Of a DNA stretch of 64,000 nucleotides, positions 12,513 to 25,876 are shown piece after piece (the first letter of the stretch is position 1; every line of letters begins with the position of its first letter). Origin of the DNA: Sthenelais limicola (Eukaryota > Annelida > Polychaeta > Phyllodocida > Sigalionidae); the NCBI GenBank assembly GCA_942159475.1, contig OW804095.1:54898773-54962772 (forward strand), given 5' to 3'. The notes below the pieces were generated by a model. That model was not told the origin of the DNA and ran no database searches. It worked only from the letters and a program-made list of their open reading frames with translations. Made by a program: the position numbers and the translations under genes.

Positions 12513-15500
12513 ATGGCGGGCATTGTAGGAAGTGCATACCTTTTACTGGTGGTGTTATTGTTGATAGCTTTATTAAGCCCAAGTGAGGTGAGTAAAGTAA
12601 CAACTGACAGTGTCAGATATGTGGAATAGCACACTTAGTTTGCATTACTTATTAGATTTTGGGCATGTTTGTTCGGAATATCTCTAACTCACAGACAGTG
12701 TGAGTGTCGCAGACCTGAGAGTGGGAGTGAGACAAGTGTCAGTGAGAGTGTTAGGGGCAACGCTGGATGTAAGGGCCCAAACTCGCGTTAGCGTTGGACA
12801 AATATCTATATATAGGCCTCTGATCGTGTAGGCCTACAGAGGAGTGGTTTCTCTGATACTGAAAAGGTCGATTTCTCTATAATGTTGTCTCCTGAATCAG
12901 ACATACACAAGACACAAACACCAAAGTCCAAACACTGCCAGTGCCACTGGGAGTGATTTCTCTGCGGGCTCCTGTTACTCTCACCAGAACACTGTCACTC
13001 ACTGTCAGTGTCCTTAAACAACAAAGACGTCACATGTCATTAATGATGGGAGATAATGAAATTTTACACCAAGAAGAACAGTTCAAAATCCTTTAATATT
13101 CAATCTCCTAAGACTCCAGTTGTTTATAGAGCCCTATAATTAATGCACTCCCAAATAAGTATAGTATAGTGACTCTAAGTCAATTTTGATTTTAATTTTC
13201 TGAAACTTTGTTTATAAAAAACGAAAATATCAAACACTTAAGCAAGTCTACTGGGAATGCAGCTTTAAACAACATATGGCCATATGTAGGCTATGTATCA
13301 ATCTTTCTCCACTTCAAAACTTTTGGGCTGGGTCACGGTAAAGATAAATGAGGAAAGTGCTAAACAAGAACTTAAACCATGGTCGCAGCCAGGGGAGAAT
13401 TTGCGAAAAATTCTTGTGCAAAATTGTATGACCTCCCCCCTTAAAGTCTTGTGTATGACAACAACTAACTACGATTTGAGGGATATTTAGGGCCTACACA
13501 TGTTCAAGATGACTATTTTGTGTCCGGTGCCAACACATTAGAATTTTAAATGCGTTCTTCCAAAATACATGATTTTAGTTTTGATTTTAAGCAGTCCACT
13601 ATTTTTTAATGGTAATATCGTTCCCAAATTTTCAGGATGCACCCAGGGCCACCATACCTTAGCCTATAGGCCCTATGTACCATAAATTAAACTGCGTTTT
13701 AAGAAGTTTCAATTTTTTGCTAAGTTTGGGGTAAATTCTCCCCAACGGTAGACTTGACAATATTATAATGTATAAACACATGGATAGCTTAAAGAGAATT
13801 ATGGATTGTTAATTAAGTGTTAATTAAGTGTCTGCCACATTTTTATAAGAAAATGTGCACATAGTTGCATTAAAATCAACACTGATATCATATTGGCTCA
13901 TATACACTTTAGATATTTGATTTGTCATACCTTGGAGAAACGTCATGTACCATCCTGGAAATGTTATACAATATACTTTTTGTTTTTATTTATAGGCCAT
14001 CTCATGCGGGCTGGAAGTATGCACAGGTAATAACATTAATTTGTGTTGGAGGTCCATACCTGACCTATCTTATCCATAAGTATTTGGTTGCCATGGTTAC
14101 ACCTATTCTTGCTATGGACCATATTTGTTAACGACCTACGGGTTACGTCACAAATCAGTTAACACTCTCCATTTTAACCAGTAGGTCACCGTGTAATTCT
14201 TGTACTTGTAATACTACTAGCTTAAGATGGAAAATTCAAGAAAGATTTACTTTTCTACCCCAAATTTCAAATCATAGACCATTGCAGTGATTTCATGCAT
14301 GATCTTCTGTGTGCTTCTGGTTGCCTTTCTCCAGGGCGCCTTATGATGCGGATAAGGTCATAAAATCATAGTTTTATGGTGAAGCGTAGATTTGGCAATA
14401 TCGCCATGTTGACCTGTACCAGAGTGGGGCTGGTCAATGACCCAGATGTTTCTTGATGTTTCTAAAGACGGGCGTTGCTTGGCTGTATGGAAGCTGACCA
14501 AATGACCAGTGATACAAATAGATGCATGCTCTGCACAAAGTGAATACTCACTCTGACCTAAATGGTCCATTCAACAAAGATGGATACTCTTGTCTAGCTA
14601 TGTACCATAGGAATCTCGCTCTATACTAAGATCAGGTCCATACCACCTATATTCAATTGTAAAAGAATTCCCCATGTTGTGACGGGCAGAGGGGATGTGG
14701 GGGGGGGGGGGGGCGGATCCGAGGAGGGAACTGTCTGAAGTGGCTGAATCCATAGGGTAACCCCAGAATTTGGTAGGATTTAATTAAGATAAAGCATGAA
14801 AATGTGCATTATGTGGGAAATCTTGTCCGAAGGCAGTTATTGATCCTCTTGGCTTCGTCTTAAGACATCTAACTGCACTCAGACCCGAGCACCAAACATT
14901 CTGGAGGATCCTAACTATCTATTATAGAGTGCACTAAACTCCCCATCTTTTACAGTTACTCCAAACCAACATGCACTACCTCCCCCCACATCTTACATAC
15001 AGGCCCTATTCAGAACAAACTTCAAACTTCGCCCACCAACTTTTAATCACTGCCTTGAAAGTGTTGGGGCTATAACCACCCAAGGCCGAGATTAAAGAGA
15101 TTAATAACCTCCATTTCGGGCCTGCTGGTGCACTATTTATAAAGGTTTACTATCACATCAAACCTCGATCAGGTCAAAACTCTCAAAAAGAAGAAGCTTT
15201 TTTGTATTCATACTTTAGGATTAGTTTACTACTTAAGGATTAGATTTATGTAAACATACGGTACCTATAGAACTATATTGTCAAGTGCTCTGTATACATA
15301 ATACTTAAAATATTAATCTTATTTGTATCGGTCACTTAAATACTGTCTATCAAGGTACAACGAAAATCATTTAATATGTCAAAAAAGGCCATCCCTTTTT
15401 CCACTCCGCTAGCGAGAGCAAGAGGCTACCCCTTTGGTCTCCCAATCATATTTACCAAGCAGCCTCACTTTCATTTTTTTTTCTGAATACCAAACCCTTC

Positions 15501-16940
15501 CTAGTATTTATAATCCAGTTTAATCATAACTCATACACTTAATTATGTGATCCTGAAAACCGTTTTAGGCTTTCCTTGTCATTAATTATCTTAGTAAATT
15601 ATCATTGTCATCATCATATCTGACATAGCCAAACATTATATTCTTATTACTTTGTAGGAGACGGCGCATTCTGTTGTGGAAGTAGATGTTGTTTCTCCCC
15701 TAAAAATGATGTCTGGGATTTCTGGTGTAAGAAAATGCATTGCCATATTTATGGCTTTGAAATTGAATGTTTACGGGTAGATCTGTTAAGCTTGTAGTCT
15801 ACATTATAATGTTTATATACATCAAACAAATATTATACATCACTATAGAGGTAGAACTGGCAGATCGCACATGGCTAATTATAATTCTCTTACCATAGGG
15901 ATTTTTTCAAACTTTCAAACGTTAAATCTTATATTCAGACTTGTATAAAATAATACATGTATACTAACAAAAAGTCACTGTATCTTGTACCTAGGGTTCT
16001 GGATGTTATGGGTATTCATCTTCCTCTTCATGTTGTCTTGCGGATTTTGTTGTCACCGTCGCCGCCGTAACCCAGAGTACGTCTTAGTGAGAGGACCCCA
16101 GAATGTGTATGGTCAACCTGTTTACGGAGCAGTGAGCACAACTGATGCTGCACCTATTCTTTACGGCCAACCGGGAACCATGGTCCCTGGTCACAATGGC
16201 CAAGATGCAGCGGCACCCTATATGCAGGTTTATAGAGCTGCAGTAAGTAGTCAATAGATATTATTTCTTCCATTTCTTTCCTTATTTACATTTTTGCTAC
16301 AATAAGCTCACAGTACCCAGAACAATAACATCTGATATATATACTGTATTACTCCATTCTCAAACCTAGTTCAATTGGGGGGGGGGGGGGGGGGGGACCA
16401 CTAATAGGCCCTGATAAGATAAGGTACTGGAGGAGAGAAAGGGCTCATCATCTCCCCTTTTGAATTAAACTAAAAAGTTATCAATCAACAGCAGCAGCAA
16501 AAATAATAGTGTTGTCTGCGAATATTTGATAAATGAATCAAATCTGGTATTTCATATGTTTATAATCCTAATCTGCCCCACATTGAATATATATATAATT
16601 TCATGGAAAGTCTAAATGCGTTACTAAGGTACCACCAATGTTGTCTTTGAATATTTGATGAATGAATCAAATCTAGTATTTCATGTTTATTGTCCTACTC
16701 TACCCCACATTGAATACATAATTATATTTTCGTGGAAAGTCTAAATGCGTTACTAAGTTACCACCTCTCTAATTATATTGAGCAAAGCAGCTGACCACCT
16801 GTTTCAATTGTCAAATTATTGAAATATGAGATAATACAAATAATAGATAATCTTTCTTTACTTTTCAGCCTCCGGCATATACACCCCAGACAAAGCCACC
16901 TGATTATTCTCCTGTTGCACAAAATGAACAACCAAGATGA
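12513..16940 (+). CDS. VOPP1/WBP1-like WW-binding membrane protein
   Basis: Small type-I membrane protein with a Cys-rich lumenal part and a PPxY tail. Five exons: 12513-12587, 13996-14026, 15658-15726, 15995-16242, 16869-16940. All have GT-AG junctions and consistent phases, giving 164 residues (human VOPP1 is 172). Residues 1-25 are a signal peptide. Cys29 and Cys34 come from the 31-nt microexon. CCGSRCC (41-47) is the hallmark of the VOPP1 family. A Trp-rich membrane helix spans about 55-78, followed by HRRRR, the expected stop-transfer sequence. The tail is Tyr/Pro/Gly/Gln-rich and ends with PPAY (142-145) and PPDY (151-154), ligands for WW domains of NEDD4- or WWOX-type proteins. VOPP1 is reported at late endosomes/lysosomes. 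WBP1/WBP1L are the main alternative assignment. The four introns make up about 3.9 kb of the 4.4-kb gene. Confidence 0.85.
16508..16767. repeat. 129-bp tandem duplication in the last intron of the VOPP1-like gene
   Basis: Two adjacent copies begin at about 16510 and 16639. They share 'gaatatttgat.aatgaatc', 'taccccacattgaata' and 'ggaaagtctaaatgcgtta', with scattered substitutions. It lies upstream of the last coding exon (16869) and downstream of a 20-G run at 16377-16396. Confidence 0.85.
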
Positions 16941-17325
16941 AGACACAAACTGGAGTCACTGTTTGAGAGTATTTTGAATAAGTAATTTGTTCTAGAGCAT
17001 TGCTTCACATGTTCAAATTTACTGGATAGCCAGGATACTAAGTATTGAGGAAGGTCATGCATGTATATTTTGGTCACGAAAGCTGGCCTTTCTATATTCC
17101 GTCTAATGAAGCAATATGACAAATAATGCTGTGATAAATAATGATTTGCAAATTATGCCAATGATGCGGTGAGGGTTTCACTTGATAGTACTTGAATGAA
17201 CTACTAACACATTGCATGTTAAATGTATGGCCAGATTTGGAACTAGATACAGGCGAGTATTCGGTTCTTTCTTCAATGTTTTCATTTATTGGTAGCATTG
17301 AATGTTGGCAAAATTATTTTTAGGG

Positions 17326-17331
17326 AATAAA
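17326..17331 (+). promoter_or_regulatory. Polyadenylation signal of the VOPP1-like gene
   Basis: AATAAA lies 386 bp after the stop codon at 16938-16940 and before the satellite array. It is the first canonical signal I noticed downstream, so the 3' UTR is probably about 400 nt. Confidence 0.5.
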
Positions 17332-17640
17332 ATGATACGAAAACTGTGTAGGTACTTGGTGTCTGGTTTATCTCCTTTAATGGAGTGTTGATTTCATGAC
17401 ATTGTATGACCTTTGTTCCAAGAACAATGTACAATTTAAGTGCTGTTTTGTAGGGGGAAAATTTGTTTGTATCATTATGTGTGTGTTGAATTGGGCCCTA
17501 GATTCAGTTGCTGTTACCGGGTCAAGGTGGGGACGATCAATTGGAAGAAAATAATTTCGTTTTTCTTAATGGATCGAATAAAAAAAATGGGGCGGTAATT
17601 GCCCCGTGCTTTTGACAAAAAATAAAAAGTCATGTCACAG

Positions 17641-20600
17641 GTTGTTCTAATACATGCTGTGCATGCTTCTCGTTGCCTTGTCTGCTTCATCAGCAGTCTT
17701 CCTCTTGCCAGGTTTCGGGGCTTAGACTGTACCTGGTGTTCTTCAAGAGGTGCCCCAGCAGAGCTGATCAGGCTCCACTTAGCGACTGCAGGTTTCCAGG
17801 GCCCGCGCCGTAAGTGAACCCCCTTCCACCTACAGTCATGGCCATTCCAGATGTTATCCTCCAAGGCAATGCCGTTCTTTTGAAGTTGTGGTATAGGCTA
17901 TAAGCGCTATGGTGTGTGTCCAGGCTTGTCTCCTATGCTGTCTCACATCCATTTCTGGACTGCATTCCACAACTTAACCTCCTGTGCAGCCCCATGGGTG
18001 TTCCGGACCGTGTTTCATGCCCGCAGAGCCCACCGGCAAAAGCTGCACAATTTGAACCCAGTCTCTCCCGGTGTCACTAGTCTTTCCCAGTTGTCAGCTA
18101 GCCTATTCCTAGTCGTCAGTCAGCCTTTCCCAACAGTCAGCCGTAGCAGGTTCGGTTGTTCTAATACATGCTGTGCATGCTTCTCGTTGCCTTGTCTGCT
18201 TCATCAGCAGTCTTCCTCTTGCCAGGTTTCGGGGCTTAGACTGTACCTGGTGTTCTTCAAGAGGTGCCCCAGCAGAGCTGATCAGGCTCCACTTAGCGAC
18301 TGCAGGTTTCCAGGGCCCGCGCCGTAAGTGAACCCCCTTCCACCTACAGTCATGGCCATTCCAGATGTTATCCTCCAAGGCAATGCCGTTCTTTTGAAGT
18401 TGTGGTATAGGCTATAAGCGCTATGGTGTGTGTCCAGGCTTGTCTCCTATGCTGTCTCACATCCATTTCTGGACTGCATTCCACAACTTAACCTCCTGTG
18501 CAGCCCCATGGGTGTTCCGGACCGTGTTTCATGCCCGCAGAGCCCACCGGCAAAAGCTGCACAATTTGAACCCAGTCTCTCCCGGTGTCACTAGTCTTTC
18601 CCAGTTGTCAGCTAGCCTATTCCTAGTCGTCAGTCAGCCTTTCCCAACAGTCAGCCGTAGCAGGTTCGGTTGTTCTAATACATGCTGTGCATGCTTCTCG
18701 TTGCCTTGTCTGCTTCATCAGCAGTCTTCCTCTTGCCAGGTTTCGGGGCTTAGACTGTACCTGGTGTTCTTCAAGAGGTGCCCCAGCAGAGCTGATCAGG
18801 CTCCACTTAGCGACTGCAGGTTTCCAGGGCCCGCGCCGTAAGTGAACCCCCTTCCACCTACAGTCATGGCCATTCCAGATGTTATCCTCCAAGGCAATGC
18901 CGTTCTTTTGAAGTTGTGGTATAGGCTATAAGCGCTATGGTGTGTGTCCAGGCTTGTCTCCTATGCTGTCTCACATCCATTTCTGGACTGCATTCCACAA
19001 CTTAACCTCCTGTGCAGCCCCATGGGTGTTCCGGACCGTGTTTCATGCCCGCAGAGCCCACCGGCAAAAGCTGCACAATTTGAACCCAGTCTCTCCCGGT
19101 GTCACTAGTCTTTCCCAGTTGTCAGCTAGCCTATTCCTAGTCGTCAGTCAGCCTTTCCCAACAGTCAGCCGTAGCAGGTTCGGTTGTTCTAATACATGCT
19201 GTGCATGCTTCTCGTTGCCTTGTCTGCTTCATCAGCAGTCTTCCTCTTGCCAGGTTTCGGGGCTTAGACTGTACCTGGTGTTCTTCAAGAGGTGCCCCAG
19301 CAGAGCTGATCAGGCTCCACTTAGCGACTGCAGGTTTCCAGGGCCCGCGCCGTAAGTGAACCCCCTTCCACCTACAGTCATGGCCATTCCAGATGTTATC
19401 CTCCAAGGCAATGCCGTTCTTTTGAAGTTGTGGTATAGGCTATAAGCGCTATGGTGTGTGTCCAGGCTTGTCTCCTATGCTGTCTCACATCCATTTCTGG
19501 ACTGCATTCCACAACTTAACCTCCTGTGCAGCCCCATGGGTGTTCCGGACCGTGTTTCATGCCCGCAGAGCCCACCGGCAAAAGCTGCACAATTTGAACC
19601 CAGTCTCTCCCGGTGTCACTAGTCTTTCCCAGTTGTCAGCTAGCCTATTCCTAGTCGTCAGTCAGCCTTTCCCAACAGTCAGCCGTAGCAGGTTCGGTTG
19701 TTCTAATACATGCTGTGCATGCTTCTCGTTGCCTTGTCTGCTTCATCAGCAGTCTTCCTCTTGCCAGGTTTCGGGGCTTAGACTGTACCTGGTGTTCTTC
19801 AAGAGGTGCCCCAGCAGAGCTGATCAGGCTCCACTTAGCGACTGCAGGTTTCCAGGGCCCGCGCCGTAAGTGAACCCCCTTCCACCTACAGTCATGGCCA
19901 TTCCAGATGTTATCCTCCAAGGCAATGCCGTTCTTTTGAAGTTGTGGTATAGGCTATAAGCGCTATGGTGTGTGTCCAGGCTTGTCTCCTATGCTGTCTC
20001 ACATCCATTTCTGGACTGCATTCCACAACTTAACCTCCTGTGCAGCCCCATGGGTGTTCCGGACCGTGTTTCATGCCCGCAGAGCCCACCGGCAAAAGCT
20101 GCACAATTTGAACCCAGTCTCTCCCGGTGTCACTAGTCTTTCCCAGTTGTCAGCTAGCCTATTCCTAGTCGTCAGTCAGCCTTTCCCAACAGTCAGCCGT
20201 AGCAGGTTCGGTTGTTCTAATACATGCTGTGCATGCTTCTCGTTGCCTTGTCTGCTTCATCAGCAGTCTTCCTCTTGCCAGGTTTCGGGGCTTAGACTGT
20301 ACCTGGTGTTCTTCAAGAGGTGCCCCAGCAGAGCTGATCAGGCTCCACTTAGCGACTGCAGGTTTCCAGGGCCCGCGCCGTAAGTGAACCCCCTTCCACC
20401 TACAGTCATGGCCATTCCAGATGTTATCCTCCAAGGCAATGCCGTTCTTTTGAAGTTGTGGTATAGGCTATAAGCGCTATGGTGTGTGTCCAGGCTTGTC
20501 TCCTATGCTGTCTCACATCCATTTCTGGACTGCATTCCACAACTTAACCTCCTGTGCAGCCCCATGGGTGTTCCGGACCGTGTTTCATGCCCGCAGAGCC

Positions 20601-23292
20601 CACCGGCAAAAGCTGCACAATTTGAACCCAGTCTCTCCCGGTGTCACTAGTCTTTCCCAGTTGTCAGCTAGCCTATTCCTAGTCGTCAGTCAGCCTTTCC
20701 CAACAGTCAGCCGTAGCAGGTTCGGTTGTTCTAATACATGCTGTGCATACTTCTCGTTGCCTTGTCTGCTTCATCAGCAGTCTTCCTCTTGCCAGGTTTC
20801 GGGGCTTAGACTGTACCTGGTGTTCTTCAAGAGGTGCCCCAGCAGAGCTGATCAGGCTCCACTTAGCGACTGCAGGTTTCCAGGGCCCGCGCCGTAAGTG
20901 AACCCCCTTCCACCTACAGTCATGGCCATTCCAGATGTTATCCTCCAAGGCAATGCCGTTCTTTTGAAGTTGTGGTATAGGCTATAAGCGCTATGGTGTG
21001 TGTCCAGGCTTGTCTCCTATGCTGTCTCACATCCATTTCTGGACTGCATTCCACAACTTAACCTCCTGTGCAGCCCCATGGGTGTTCCGGACCGTGTTTC
21101 ATGCCCGCAGAGCCCACCGGCAAAAGCTGCACAATTTGAACCCAGTCTCTCCCGGTGTCACTAGTCTTTCCCAGTTGTCAGCTAGCCTATTCCTAGTCGT
21201 CAGTCAGCCTTTCCCAACAGTCAGCCGTAGCAGGTTCGGTTGTTCTAATACATGCTGTGCATGCTTCTCGTTGCCTTGTCTGCTTCATCAGCAGTCTTCC
21301 TCTTGCCAGGTTTCGGGGCTTAGACTGTACCTGGTGTTCTTCAAGAGGTGCCCCAGCAGAGCTGATCAGGCTCCACTTAGCGACTGCAGGTTTCCAGGGC
21401 CCGCGCCGTAAGTGAACCCCCTTCCACCTACAGTCATGGCCATTCCAGATGTTATCCTCCAAGGCAATGCCGTTCTTTTGAAGTTGTGGTATAGGCTATA
21501 AGCGCTATGGTGTGTGTCCAGGCTTGTCTCCTATGCTGTCTCACATCCATTTCTGGACTGCATTCCACAACTTAACCTCCTGTGCAGCCCCATGGGTGTT
21601 CCGGACCGTGTTTCATGCCCGCAGAGCCCACCGGCAAAAGCTGCACAATTTGAACCCAGTCTCTCCCGGTGTCACTAGTCTTTCCCAGTTGTCAGCTAGC
21701 CTATTCCTAGTCGTCAGTCAGCCTTTCCCAACAGTCAGCCGTAGCAGGTTCGGTTGTTCTAATACATGCTGTGCATGCTTCTCGTTGCCTTGTCTGCTTC
21801 ATCAGCAGTCTTCCTCTTGCCAGGTTTCGGGGCTTAGACTGTACCTGGTGTTCTTCAAGAGGTGCCCCAGCAGAGCTGATCAGGCTCCACTTAGCGACTG
21901 CAGGTTTCCAGGGCCCGCGCCGTAAGTGAACCCCCTTCCACCTACAGTCATGGCCATTCCAGATGTTATCCTCCAAGGCAATGCCGTTCTTTTGAAGTTG
22001 TGGTATAGGCTATAAGCGCTATGGTGTGTGTCCAGGCTTGTCTCCTATGCTGTCTCACATCCATTTCTGGACTGCATTCCACAACTTAACCTCCTGTGCA
22101 GCCCCATGGGTGTTCCGGACCGTGTTTCATGCCCGCAGAGCCCACCGGCAAAAGCTGCACAATTTGAACCCAGTCTCTCCCGGTGTCACTAGTCTTTCCC
22201 AGTTGTCAGCTAGCCTATTCCTAGTCGTCAGTCAGCCTTTCCCAACAGTCAGCCGTAGCAGGTTCGGTTGTTCTAATACATGCTGTGCATGCTTCTCGTT
22301 GCCTTGTCTGCTTCATCAGCAGTCTTCCTCTTGCCAGGTTTCGGGGCTTAGACTGTACCTGGTGTTCTTCAAGAGGTGCCCCAGCAGAGCTGATCAGGCT
22401 CCACTTAGCGACTGCAGGTTTCCAGGGCCCGCGCCGTAAGTGAACCCCCTTCCACCTACAGTCATGGCCATTCCAGATGTTATCCTCCAAGGCAATGCCG
22501 TTCTTTTGAAGTTGTGGTATAGGCTATAAGCGCTATGGTGTGTGTCCAGGCTTGTCTCCTATGCTGTCTCACATCCATTTCTGGACTGCATTCCACAACT
22601 TAACCTCCTGTGCAGCCCCATGGGTGTTCCGGACCGTGTTTCATGCCCGCAGAGCCCACCGGCAAAAGCTGCACAATTTGAACCCAGTCTCTCCCGGTGT
22701 CACTAGTCTTTCCCAGTTGTCAGCTAGCCTATTCCTAGTCGTCAGTCAGCCTTTCCCAACAGTCAGCCGTAGCAGGTTCGGTTGTTCTAATACATGCTGT
22801 GCATGCTTCTCGTTGCCTTGTCTGCTTCATCAGCAGTCTTCCTCTTGCCAGGTTTCGGGGCTTAGACTGTACCTGGTGTTCTTCAAGAGGTGCCCCAGCA
22901 GAGCTGATCAGGCTCCACTTAGCGACTGCAGGTTTCCAGGGCCCGCGCCGTAAGTGAACCCCCTTCCACCTACAGTCATGGCCATTCCAGATGTTATCCT
23001 CCAAGGCAATGCCGTTCTTTTGAAGTTGTGGTATAGGCTATAAGCGCTATGGTGTGTGTCCAGGCTTGTCTCCTATGCTGTCTCACATCCATTTCTGGAC
23101 TGCATTCCACAACTTAACCTCCTGTGCAGCCCCATGGGTGTTCCGGACCGTGTTTCATGCCCGCAGAGCCCACCGGCAAAAGCTGCACAATTTGAACCCA
23201 GTCTCTCCCGGTGTCACTAGTCTTTCCCAGTTGTCAGCTAGCCTATTCCTAGTCGTCAGTCAGCCTTTCCCAACAGTCAGCCGTAGCAGGTT
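17641..23292. repeat. 514-bp satellite, 11 head-to-tail copies
   Basis: The unit starts 'gttgttctaatacatgctg' at 17641, 18155, 18669 and so on every 514 bp, and stops at 23292: 5652 bp, within two bases of 11 full units. Copies appear almost identical; I found one clear substitution, G to A at 20749 in copy 7. The unit is clearly more GC-rich than its surroundings. Each full unit holds a 137-codon plus-strand and an 89-codon minus-strand open frame. Because 514 is not a multiple of 3, no frame runs through the array, and neither product resembles a known family. The unit does not look like snRNA, 5S rRNA or tRNA. The homogeneity implies very recent amplification, gene conversion or an assembly effect. 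Confidence 0.97.
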
Positions 23293-25876
23293 GATTGCAA
23301 CCGATATTATAAATTACGTGTCTGTCTCCTTATGTGTTGACTCTCTTGATGAATTCCAATTAGTTAATGCCAGCTGTGGTACATACGATCGACCTCTAGT
23401 GTATACATAAGAAATACATAAAGCACCGTCCCACATGCAGCCCTGGTCACTGCACCCAATGTTGCTGGAGGGAAGCAATCCGTTTGGCCAGTCAGTACCA
23501 GCTGGAAATCCTTACAGTGAAATTGGCAAAAGTTGACAGAAAGTCATTGTTTACAAAATACATCCTTTATAAACTGCATCAATTGCAGCCCCTATAAAAC
23601 GTGGCCAAATGCAGCATTCATTAGATGACACTAAAAGCGCTTATAATAAATAATTTTTCTTTCGATATCAAATCGGTGCTTATTATCCGTTGCAAATGCA
23701 GCAATTATTAAATGTTGCAAATGCAGCAATTTGTATTCCCTGCAACCCCTCGAGTTGTCTCGAAAATATCATAATTTTAATTCAACTTACTACCTAACGG
23801 GTAAGTCTCTCAAAATTCTAAAATATCATTTTCGCTAGTGTAAGTGTTGTGTTCAATGATATAAATTATGTAATGAATTATGAATCTGTGTCCAAATAAA
23901 ATTTTCTAAAAAAACCCCCACTGGAATTCCCATAGGGAAAAAAGATTAAATATTGTGATATTTATTATTAGGATCAAAATAACATATTTAAGCAGAATGG
24001 ATTTAAGTAGAACGAATTTTCATGGTTGTTAAAATGTGGATGTTCAATTTATATGATGACTAATCTAAGAAATTGAATTTGATCGAATTTTTCAATTATT
24101 ATGGTGCATTAAAATATGCTGAATGGCGACATTATCGTGAATCGTGACTTCTCCTTTATTTCTGCTCATAGCAAAGCCATGATTTCCCATAATACAAAAA
24201 TCATATTGCAGTTCGGTAGGGCTCATGACACGGGTAACATAGATACTAACTATTATCAATTTAACATAACGTATTATATTCTGACAAATTATTAATAAAT
24301 ACGGATGTTGAATGGGGACGATTTGCCTACACCACAGCATTTTTGTGCCATTTCACTAATCATATATGAATAAATAAAGACAGTTGAAGGGGTTTCTTTA
24401 TTTTGAAGGATAAACGTTCTCATTTATTACTTAATTTCTTAGCCTCGCCACGGTATAAATAACGGCGACATTTACCTACACCAACAGATTTTGAAGATAA
24501 CCAGAATAATAATTATTAATAAATACATTTTTTTTTGTGATTATTTGATGCCTAATGACATGAGTACTGCAATACCAAAGGAGAAACATTAAATTAGACT
24601 AGGATAATTATATGTACCTTTGTTTCATACAGTCATACTCATTTTTTAAAGAAAAATGGTGTGATGTATATATATACATCCGGTACATGAAGAAAGGATG
24701 TTAATTAACTTAAGCATCTAACCCAAATGTCAACCCACATAGGTTGTGGAAAAATTGTATAAACCAAATGCTGGTTAATAATTTATAAGTTATGTATAAT
24801 GGTATGATTATTAATATAGTGATCGCAATTGTCGATCTTAGGTTATAAGTTAAATAATATAAGTGGGATACTAACACTAGTCAATCAACGCTTACCAAGC
24901 ACTGCCCCGCAGCGCTTTTTAGGGGAGGGGAGGTGTGTGTGTGTGTGTGGGGGGGGTCCTAATATTTTTGTAACTGAAGAACCAACATTTGTCACTAACC
25001 AAATTCCCTTCCCAAACTACCTCTGTCGATATCAACCATAAGAAATAGCAACATCGATTTGTCGATCATGTAAAATAATTTTCGATTATCGATTCTCAAA
25101 AACAAGGCTGTGTCTATTTAAGGCATCCGGAACCCTATTTAATGCAGATGCAGATACAGATGCAAGATAGTCGTAGGATTCGTAACTAAGACATCTTTAC
25201 AAGATTACAAAATCAAATTATTAGTAACGCTTATGTATCTCCCTCAGTATTTGGTGTAATAACCCCTATATTGGTTCAGAAGGAAACAATGATGACACGG
25301 TAACCCTGACATAGGCCTAATCGTATATTTATTACGAGGTGGACTGAATTTTATAAACTTCCAATTAAAGGATTATCACATTCCATGTCACACGGTTATT
25401 TTTCTAACCATCATAACATAAATACAATATACAATATGTATGGTGCTGATGGCAAGTTCTTCACTTAGGAATATATGTTATGTCGACAAAACAATTATAA
25501 TCTGATTTGCGATTTTCTATACTTGACTATTCCTGAAAAGAAACACACGTATACCGCGGTGTAGATGCCCAATAGCAAACGATCGACGTTAACTTACTGT
25601 GACATTCAAATTTGGACCGAAATAATCCGTTTCGCTTGAGGTAAAAATATTAAGCTCTTTTATTGGAGTTTAACTGCAACCTCAAGTCAACCGCGATCAC
25701 AACATTGGAAATTTTCTTTCGATCTCGAATCAGCATTTTCTTGTTATCTATACACTTCTGACAAGATTTTGTTGGAACCCAAAAAGTATGACATTGTGAA
25801 GGTTCATGTTCTGGCCATGCACCATGTCTCCCCACGGATTGTCTTCGAAAATGAACTTGTGGGACCCTAGCAAAAT
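23293..25876. other. Intergenic, no independent gene seen
   Basis: AT-rich. Near 23690-23735 the phrase 'gttgcaaatgcagcaatt' occurs twice. A (GT)n tract followed by a G run lies near 24930-24957. At the right edge (about 25730-25868) the minus strand has a short open stretch that could be an alternative last exon of the membrane-protein gene: a splice from 25911 to 25868 would use a 42-nt intron and continue for about 37 codons to a stop. Confidence 0.4.

Noticed and set aside
17641..23292. Satellite as an array of snRNA, 5S rRNA or tRNA genes
   Set aside because: None of the conserved words of U1, U2, U4, U5, U6 or 5S, and no A/B-box pair, was found in the unit.
17914..23410. Open frames of 137 (+) and 89 (-) codons in each satellite unit
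   Set aside because: They recur only because the DNA repeats. The two strands overlap, there is no family resemblance, and the last unit's frame simply changes when the array ends.
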